NCBI RefSeq assembly: GCF_042429765.1 | Contig: NZ_JBHLZU010000037.1 | Location: 1 to 64,000, forward strand | Length of the DNA stretch: 64,000 nt | Reading direction: 5' to 3' | Source of the DNA: Allokutzneria oryzae | Lineage (GTDB): Bacteria; Actinomycetota; Actinomycetes; Mycobacteriales; Pseudonocardiaceae | Part shown: positions 58,913 to 64,000 of the stretch, piece by piece | How positions within the stretch are numbered: the stretch's first letter is position 1 | Layout of the letters: every line of letters starts with the position of its first letter | Notes under the pieces: model-generated | What the model was told of the DNA's origin: nothing | The model's database searches: none | The model's input: the letters and a program-made list of their open reading frames with translations, nothing else | Program-made: the position numbers and the translations under genes

Positions 58913-59177
58913 GTTGCGCGGCGAGATTCCCTCGCAGGACGAGACCGGCCAGAGCAGCCTCAATAACGTGAGCCTGCTGACCGGCAGGTGGTTGTCGACA
59001 GAACAGCTCTCGGCGATGCTGGGTGTGGACAGCTCGACGTTGCGTCGGTGGCGTACGGCCGAACCGATTCAAGGTCCGCCGTTTGTCAGGCTTACCTCGC
59101 GGGTGACTATGTACAGCACGCTCGATGTCGAGAAGTACTTGCGGGGCAAGCGGATTGTGCCGGGGGCTGCCGCATGA
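58905..59177 (+). CDS. xis: Excisionase (MerR-like helix-turn-helix)
   Basis: A 90-residue protein with a winged-helix DNA-binding domain: LSTEQLSAMLGVDSSTLRRW (about 36-55), then the wing and YSTLDVEKYLRGKR. This is the normal layout of AICE excisionases that bend att DNA to direct integrase to excision. ATG 58905 has AAGGAG 7 nt upstream and overlaps the end of rep. Its stop overlaps the int ATG by 4 bp. Confidence 0.9.
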   Translation: MPELRGEIPSQDETGQSSLNNVSLLTGRWLSTEQLSAMLGVDSSTLRRWRTAEPIQGPPFVRLTSRVTMYSTLDVEKYLRGKRIVPGAAA

Positions 59178-60379
59178 GTGGGAAGCTGATCTTGCCGGTC
59201 GGGGTCACGCTGACCTCCGACATCGAGGAACGGCCCGGTGCGTCAGGCACGAGCTACCGGGCTCGCGTTCGCTGGCGTGATCCCGTGACTCGCAAGCGCA
59301 CCTCGCGTTCGGAGACCTTTCCCGCTGTTGAGGAAGCGGAGTCGTGGATCGACAAGCTGAGAGAGCTAGCCGCCTCCGGTGTGGACCCGGCCACGGCCAC
59401 GAAGACGCTCGCCGAGTACGGGGAAGCCATCATGCCGCTGGCGCTGCGGGGTCTGGAGCCGAAGACGACTGACCCCTACCTCGCTGGCTGGCGCAAGCGG
59501 GTGGTTCCCACACTGGGCCATCTCAGCGTGCAGATGGTGACCAACGGGATCGTGGACCGCGCCGTGTACGGCTGGATCGCGGACGAGTGCAGTCGTTCCA
59601 CGGTGAAGAACAGCCTCGCGATTCTCGTCCGGGTGATGGAGCAGGCGCTCCGAGACGGGCTCGTCGACCGCAATCCGGCCCGGATCACGGGGTGGCAGAA
59701 GGAGTTCAAGCGGGCTGAGGACGAGTTGGATGATCCGCGTTCGCTGGCGCTGCCGGACTGGTTCACCTTGAACAGGCTCGCTGACGCCTTGGTGGCGAAC
59801 TCCGGAAATGAATACGTCGGCTGGGGTGAGGTCGTCATCTTCGGTGCCTGCACCGCTGCCCGAATCGGTGAAGTCTCAGGTTGCCGGGTGGGCGACATCA
59901 ATACTGATGAATGGACGTGGACGATCCGGCGCCAAACCACGCCTTCGCCTGGTGGTGTTGTCGACAAGGGCACCAAGGGCAAGCGGGCTCGCGTGGTTCC
60001 GTTGATCGAGGAGGTCCGAGAGCTGGTTCAGCGGCGAATCGCCTTGACGGATGGAACCCGCGACGCTCGTCTGTTCACCGGTCCTCGCGGTGGACGGATC
60101 ACCACGGCGGTACTCCGGGATGCCACCGGATGGGACGACGTGGTGACGAAGCTCGGGTTCGAGCACCTTCGTCGACATGATCTCCGGCACACCGGCCTGA
60201 CATGGATGGCGGACGCTGGGGTACCGGTGCACCACCTACGCAAGATCGCTGGACACGGGTCGCTGACGACCACACAGCGGTACCTGCACCCGGATCGTCA
60301 GTCGGTCACCGATGCGGGGGAGTTGCTGTCCCAGCATCTGAGCGGGTCCCAAAGTGGTCCCAAGCTTCGCGTCGTGTAG
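59174..60379 (+). CDS. int: Tyrosine-type integrase of the AICE
   Basis: A 401-residue integrase. It has an AP2-like/arm-binding N-terminus (about 1-65), a SAM-like core-binding domain (about 70-180) and a catalytic domain with the full set: Arg in TAARIGEVSG, the Lys beta-hairpin (WTIRRQTTPS), HDLRHTGLTW (His-x-x-Arg), then HGSLTTTQRYLHPD with His and the nucleophilic Tyr near residue 372. It recombines attP with the 3' end of tRNA-Pro. The gene ends 66 bp before attR. A decayed relative of its C-terminus lies at 33669-33865. Confidence 0.93.
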   Translation: MSGKLILPVGVTLTSDIEERPGASGTSYRARVRWRDPVTRKRTSRSETFPAVEEAESWIDKLRELAASGVDPATATKTLAEYGEAIMPLALRGLEPKTTDPYLAGWRKRVVPTLGHLSVQMVTNGIVDRAVYGWIADECSRSTVKNSLAILVRVMEQALRDGLVDRNPARITGWQKEFKRAEDELDDPRSLALPDWFTLNRLADALVANSGNEYVGWGEVVIFGACTAARIGEVSGCRVGDINTDEWTWTIRRQTTPSPGGVVDKGTKGKRARVVPLIEEVRELVQRRIALTDGTRDARLFTGPRGGRITTAVLRDATGWDDVVTKLGFEHLRRHDLRHTGLTWMADAGVPVHHLRKIAGHGSLTTTQRYLHPDRQSVTDAGELLSQHLSGSQSGPKLRVV

Positions 60380-60405
60380 ATCATGAGCATAGGTCGCCGA
60401 ACACC

Positions 60406-60443
60406 AAGAAACCCTCTCTGACCTGCGTCGGAGAGGGTTTCTT
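60406..60443. terminator. Terminator between int and tRNA-Pro
   Basis: AAGAAACCCTCTC / GAGAGGGTTTCTT is a perfect 13-bp stem with a 12-nt loop. Read leftward it ends the tRNA-Pro transcript just beyond its 3' end; read rightward it ends int. It is brought by the element, replacing the hairpin seen at 43946 and 45443. Confidence 0.8.
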
Positions 60444-60445
60444 GT

Positions 60446-60524
<79 letters not shown>

Positions 60525-60959
60525 GTCTTCAGCGCTCTCTCAAGCGCTGGGGAAAGACTAGCCCACACCCTGATCCGATTCCTAATCGGGGGGTACTTGG
60601 GCGCTGGCCTGCGGAAACTCCGGTGCCGGACGAGGTGGGGTGGATCTTCGGGAAGGAGGGTTCACCAGATCGGGGCGACTCCGGCCGCGAGCGCCGCCAG
60701 CGCGAGCATCGCGAACAGCAGGTCGACCGCGATCGGGACGCGGCGGAGCCTCACCCGGGCCACCCGGCTCACGGAGTGACAGCGCTGTTCCCACCAGGTC
60801 CGGAGGTCGCCGCGGGGACGGTGATCGCCTGGCGGTGGAGGTTCGCGACCGCCGCGCCCGTGGTGATCGTGAAGGTCGCGAGCACGTCGGGGTCATGTGT
60901 CATGGGAGGCACTGGTCTCCAGCTGGTCGGCAAGGCCGCGAGGGTTCGAGCGGACGCCT

Positions 60960-61101
60960 GATCGCCTGGGCGGTGGCGGCGGGGCGGCTTCGCCGAGATG
61001 GACGAACAGGGACAACGTGTTGCCCCGCTGGTCCTGCACGGACACGAAGCCGTAGCCGCGCTCGCCGGTGAGGCGTCGGCCCTGCTGGACGAGGGCGCCC
61101 G
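60960..61101 (-). pseudogene. Possible cold-shock-domain fragment
   Basis: The minus-strand frame reads GALVQQGRRLTGERGYGFVS, VQDQRGNTLSLFVHLGEAAP. It contains RNP1-like RGYGFVSV and RNP2-like LFVHLG at the right spacing but lacks the usual GTVKWFN start and the domain's end. It might be chance or a remnant. Confidence 0.3.
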
Positions 61102-61495
61102 CTCGCTTTCAGTGGAGGTCGCGGTCGGGATGTGCAGGGGCTCGTTGCGCGCCGAACTGGCTCTGCGACCAGGTGATCTCACGCAGGCCGGAGCCCTTCA
61201 GATCGAACTCGCCCGCTAGGTGGTACTTCGCCACCTTCCGGTGGCGATGCCGATCGTGCACTGGCAGTTCTGGATCAGCGAGGTCTCCTGCTGGAGCCTA
61301 CGAGGCTCTTCCTGTAACCGGACGCCTGCCCGGATGGCGTTGCCGCTGCCGGTGGAGTCGAAGACCGCGAGCACGCACCGCAGGGAAACCGCGTCCTCGA
61401 CGAGATCAGCGGCCCAGACTGTCCTTTGTGGACTAACTAGTGCACGCGGTAACACCACCTCACCGCCCCCTGGCGCCCTCACCCGTGTGCCCCTC

Positions 61496-61525
61496 TTTTC
61501 GCGTTAAGCCTCCACAACGCGAAAA
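61496..61525. repeat. Hairpin TTTTCGCGTT / AACGCGAAAA
   Basis: Perfect 10-bp arms with a 10-nt loop, 68 bp beyond the stop of the minus-strand gene at 61594. The stem sequence is shared with the outer part of the inverted repeat at 19585-19654. Confidence 0.65.
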
Positions 61526-61593
61526 TCCGGCCACGCCAGCTGGCCCACGCGTGTGCGCCACCTCGGGCATCGGGACGACATGCAGGACAGGCG

Positions 61594-62469
61594 CTAGCCG
61601 GGGAAGGGCCACGCGTTCGCGGCGCACCGCTTGCCGTCGCGGGGAACCCTGGTGCCCTGGTTGGTCCCCGCCGAGATGTCGGCGACCTCGTCGTTGGCGG
61701 TGCTGAAGGTCTGCTGCATCATCACCGGTGCCGCGGCGCCGTCGGCGTGGCACACCTCGTGGCCGTTGCCGAACGCGTGGCCGACCTCGTGGTTGACCAT
61801 GTACTGCCGGTAGGCCGCCAGATCGCCCTTGAAGGCGACCGCGCCCCGGACCCACCTGGCCGCGCTGAGGAAGACACCGCCGCTCGTGCGGCAGGACACG
61901 TCGACCGGGATCTCGAAGCCGCACGTGGCCCGCGCGGTCTCCTGCGACACGAGCCGGATCCGGACGCTGGGTGTACCGGAGTCGATGCGCCGCACCGAGA
62001 TCCTGCCCCCGCCGGCCCAGCTCCTCGGGTCCTCCAGCGTCGCCTGCACCGCGCGACCGAACTCGATGTCGCCCTCGGGCAGCTGCACGCCGTTCTCGAT
62101 CTCGACGGTGTAGGTGTAGAGCCTGCCCTGGCCGACGCGCTCCGACGTGCCCGGCACCACCCGCCAGCCGCCCTCGCCTCGCGCCGGGATCGTCGGACCG
62201 TCCGGCAGAGCGGCGGAGCCGGAGCCCTCGGCGGGCGGTGGTGGCACCGGAACGGGTGGCATCGACGGCAGCGAGCCCGCGGGACCGATCGGCCGGAACT
62301 GGTCGACCGGTTCCGTTGTGGACGGTGCGGTCGAGACGGTGGACGTGGCACCAGGTGCCGACACGCTGTCGGCGGGTCCTTCACACGCGCTGACCGACAT
62401 CCCCACGGCCAGGACGAGTGCGACGCAGACGGAGCCCGCGAGACGGGGGCGAAGGTGTGCTGTGCTCAT
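61594..62469 (-). CDS. DUF3152 metalloprotease-like lipoprotein
   Basis: A 291-residue exported protein. The N-terminus has a signal sequence (LAGSVCVALVLAVGMSVSAC) whose end VSAC resembles a lipobox, then a Ser/Thr/Pro linker to about residue 95 and a DUF3152 domain. The zinc-binding motif is NHEVGHAFGNGHEVC (about residue 235), an extended HExxHxxxxxH. Two further cysteines lie in ARATCGFEIP and VSCRTSGG. Probably a cell-surface protease or a related non-peptidase. Divergent from the two-component genes, with 127 bp between, so it may be their target. Confidence 0.85.
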   Translation of the reverse strand: MSTAHLRPRLAGSVCVALVLAVGMSVSACEGPADSVSAPGATSTVSTAPSTTEPVDQFRPIGPAGSLPSMPPVPVPPPPAEGSGSAALPDGPTIPARGEGGWRVVPGTSERVGQGRLYTYTVEIENGVQLPEGDIEFGRAVQATLEDPRSWAGGGRISVRRIDSGTPSVRIRLVSQETARATCGFEIPVDVSCRTSGGVFLSAARWVRGAVAFKGDLAAYRQYMVNHEVGHAFGNGHEVCHADGAAAPVMMQQTFSTANDEVADISAGTNQGTRVPRDGKRCAANAWPFPG

Positions 62470-62596
62470 GCCATCAAGGTGTGCGGCAACTATGAAGAAC
62501 CTGTTGGCTCGCTGCTTGACTTCGGTGATCGAGGCGAACTGTGAAGAACCCGTTGCGTCCGCTGAAGGACGCGGTCCGCTGCTGCATACTGCGCTC

Positions 62597-63292
62597 ATGG
62601 GCGCGCACATTCTGGTCGCCGAGGACGACGTCAACCAGGCGGAGCTGGTCCGGCGTTACCTTGAGCACGACGGGCACTCGGTCGTGGTCGTGCACGACGG
62701 GCGGGCCGCCATCGACGAGGCACGGCGGCGCGGACCGGACCTGCTGATCCTCGACGTGATGATGCCCAAGGTCGACGGGCTGGACGTGTGCCGGGTGCTG
62801 CGCGCGGAGTCCGACGTGCCGATCGTGCTGCTCACCGCGCGCTCGGTCGAGGACGACGTGCTGCTGGGCTTCGACCTCGGCGCGGACGACTACATCACCA
62901 AGCCCTACCGGCCGAGGCAGATGGTGGCCAGGGTGCGCACGATCCTGCGCCGCGCCCGCGTCTCGCGCACCAGCGGCGCCACCGTGCTGCGGGTGGCGGA
63001 CCTGGTGATCGACCCGATCCGGCACGAGGTGACCCGCGGCGGGGAGGTGGTCGAGTGCACACCAGCTGAGTTCCGTCTTCTGTCCACTTTGGCCGGTGAG
63101 CCGAACCGGGTTTTCTCCCGTAGCCAGCTCGTCGAGGGCTGCTACGGCATCGACGGCTACATCACGGCGCGCACCATCGACGTGCACATCATGAAGCTGC
63201 GCAAGAAGATCGAGCGCGACCCGCGCAAACCCGAGTACCTGCTGACGGTCTACGGCATGGGCTACAAGCTGGTCGACCGGAAGCGGGGCTGA
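62597..63292 (+). CDS. OmpR-family response regulator
   Basis: A 231-residue regulator. The receiver domain (about 1-120) has acidic residues in VAEDDVNQAE, the phosphoacceptor Asp in LLILDVMMPKVDG (about residue 53), Thr in VLLTARS and Lys in ADDYITKPY. The C-terminal winged helix (about 130-230) has VVECTPAEFRLLSTLAGEPN and RTIDVHIMKLRKKIERDPRK. Paired with the kinase gene 4 bp downstream. Confidence 0.93.
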   Translation: MGAHILVAEDDVNQAELVRRYLEHDGHSVVVVHDGRAAIDEARRRGPDLLILDVMMPKVDGLDVCRVLRAESDVPIVLLTARSVEDDVLLGFDLGADDYITKPYRPRQMVARVRTILRRARVSRTSGATVLRVADLVIDPIRHEVTRGGEVVECTPAEFRLLSTLAGEPNRVFSRSQLVEGCYGIDGYITARTIDVHIMKLRKKIERDPRKPEYLLTVYGMGYKLVDRKRG

Positions 63293-63296
63293 GCCG

Positions 63297-64000
63297 GTGG
63301 CGCGCAGGCACAACCTGCTCGTCCGGTTCTTCGCGATGTCCGTGGTGATCGCCGCGTGCTCCATCGCGGTGACCGCTTGGCTGGCCAGCGAGGCGACCAG
63401 CAACAGCATCCAGCAGGAGCGGGGCGACGCCCTGGCCACCGACACCATGATCTACGACCGGCTGCTCGGGTACGCCGCGGCCAACCCCACCTGGGCCGGG
63501 GTGCCGGAAACCGTTGCGGCGCTGGCGACGCAGACCGGACGCCGGATCGCACTGACCGTCGGGGACAGCGTGGTCGCCGACTCCGGTGGCCCGGACGCGC
63601 CGCCACTGCCCGTCCGGCAGAACGCCATCGTGGACCCGCTCAACGTCGACCAGAACCTCCGGGGCGGTACGTCGGCGGATCCGATCGACCCCCGCGCGGT
63701 CGGACCATTTCGGCTCTCGCCCTCCGAGTCCGAGAAGATGCGCGTGATCGCGGAGAACCGCGCGGGGTGCGACCGGCAGGACGGCAGCACCGTCACCGTG
63801 GTGGTGGACCCCAGCGGACGCCCCAGGGTGGTCGCGGACGGCAGGCAGCAGAAGCAGAAGCGGCCGATAGGCAGCGCTTGCTTCGTGCCTGAGCCCGATC
63901 CGTTGACGGCGACGACGACAACGGAGATCGAGGCCAGCAAGCGGCTCGCCGAGCTGCTCCGCGCCTGCCTCACCCGGGTGAGCCCACCCGTCGTCCTGCC
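63297..64000 (+). CDS. Sensor histidine kinase, N-terminal part (runs off window)
   Basis: GTG 63297 opens a frame that stays open to the window's end (234 codons seen). An N-terminal membrane helix (LLVRFFAMSVVIAACSIAVT) is followed by an extracytoplasmic sensor region with WAGVPETVAALATQTGRRIA and three cysteines-containing segments (RAGCDRQDG, GSACFVPEP, LLRACLTR). The second membrane helix, HAMP and kinase domains lie beyond 64000. Its cognate regulator is directly upstream. Confidence 0.85.
   Translation, partial: MARRHNLLVRFFAMSVVIAACSIAVTAWLASEATSNSIQQERGDALATDTMIYDRLLGYAAANPTWAGVPETVAALATQTGRRIALTVGDSVVADSGGPDAPPLPVRQNAIVDPLNVDQNLRGGTSADPIDPRAVGPFRLSPSESEKMRVIAENRAGCDRQDGSTVTVVVDPSGRPRVVADGRQQKQKRPIGSACFVPEPDPLTATTTTEIEASKRLAELLRACLTRVSPPVVL

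Larger units (their letters stand above)
60525..61593. other. Region without a convincing gene
   Basis: About 1 kb. The minus strand at 60663-60779 could encode a 36-residue hydrophobic peptide (VDLLFAMLALAALAAGVAPI). A cold-shock-like fragment lies at 60960-61101. Around 61250-61480 the minus strand has an open frame with no recognisable similarity (VLAVFDSTGSGNAIRAGVRL). It looks like decayed genes next to the tRNA. Confidence 0.4.

Noticed and set aside
61216..61482. An 88-codon minus-strand frame
   Set aside because: No similarity recognised, no SD seen, and it lies in a degenerate area.

Overview
The window is high-GC actinomycete chromosome. Actinobacterial hallmarks include a CYP105-like P450 with its 3Fe-4S ferredoxin, a LAL-type LuxR regulator, MEDS/STAS/RsbA-type regulators, an STPK, a GT87 mannosyltransferase and a pSAM2-type integrative conjugative element (AICE) with RepSA- and TraSA-like proteins. 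A member of the Pseudonocardiales is my best guess, but that is inference. No rRNA is present. The only tRNA is tRNA-Pro(GGG), at 60451-60524 on the minus strand.

Layout, 0-31.8 kb: this is mostly ordinary chromosome. It holds a four-cold-shock-domain protein, an intact IS5-family insertion sequence, a secreted C39-like protein, a LAL regulator overlapping a metallo-beta-lactamase-fold hydrolase, an AAA ATPase, VOC proteins, a stand-alone LigD polymerase domain, a nucleoside hydrolase, a translationally coupled MEDS-STAS / MEDS-HATPase pair, a TetR-P450-ferredoxin cluster, a membrane Ser/Thr kinase, a GT87 enzyme, a WS/DGAT-like acyltransferase, an L,D-transpeptidase, a ribbon-helix-helix/DUF4097 pair and two glycosyltransferases. 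Scattered among them are genes broken by internal deletion: an ArsR/MFS pair, a second TetR, a ferredoxin reductase, a PPOX protein and a TIM-barrel-like protein.

31.8-45.5 kb: this is a decayed accessory zone. It carries an IS110 remnant, a collapsed remnant of an AICE related to the intact one, an ImuA'-like fragment, an SDR fragment and several integrase fragments. Interspersed are intact genes: a large XRE-NB-ARC-TPR regulator, small secreted proteins, and a compact minus-strand operon (ArsR-like regulator, membrane proteins, cupin, shortened ferredoxin) divergent from a DUF2249-cupin gene. The right end holds a roughly 600-bp sequence in two copies. Each copy consists of a truncated integrase, a terminator and the 3' part of tRNA-Pro.

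45.5-60.5 kb: this is an AICE integrated in the 3' end of tRNA-Pro and bounded by 47-bp direct repeats at 45482-45528 and 60446-60492. From left to right it has AT-richer cargo of unknown function (45.7-47.7 kb), a non-coding block rich in hairpins, a membrane pentapeptide-repeat protein, a YdcF-like protein and a GntR (KorSA-like) repressor. A divergent promoter with repeated operators follows. Then come a string of small conserved genes, an FtsK-type translocase, a small membrane protein, a RapZ-C-like protein, a spread-type membrane protein, a rolling-circle Rep, excisionase and integrase. The last three genes overlap by 4-8 bp. Together these give replication, excision, transfer and copy control.

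60.5-64 kb: about 1 kb without a convincing gene is followed by a DUF3152 metalloprotease-like lipoprotein divergent from an OmpR response regulator and its sensor kinase, which runs off the window.

All family names rest on reading motifs and remembered family architecture. No database search was run.
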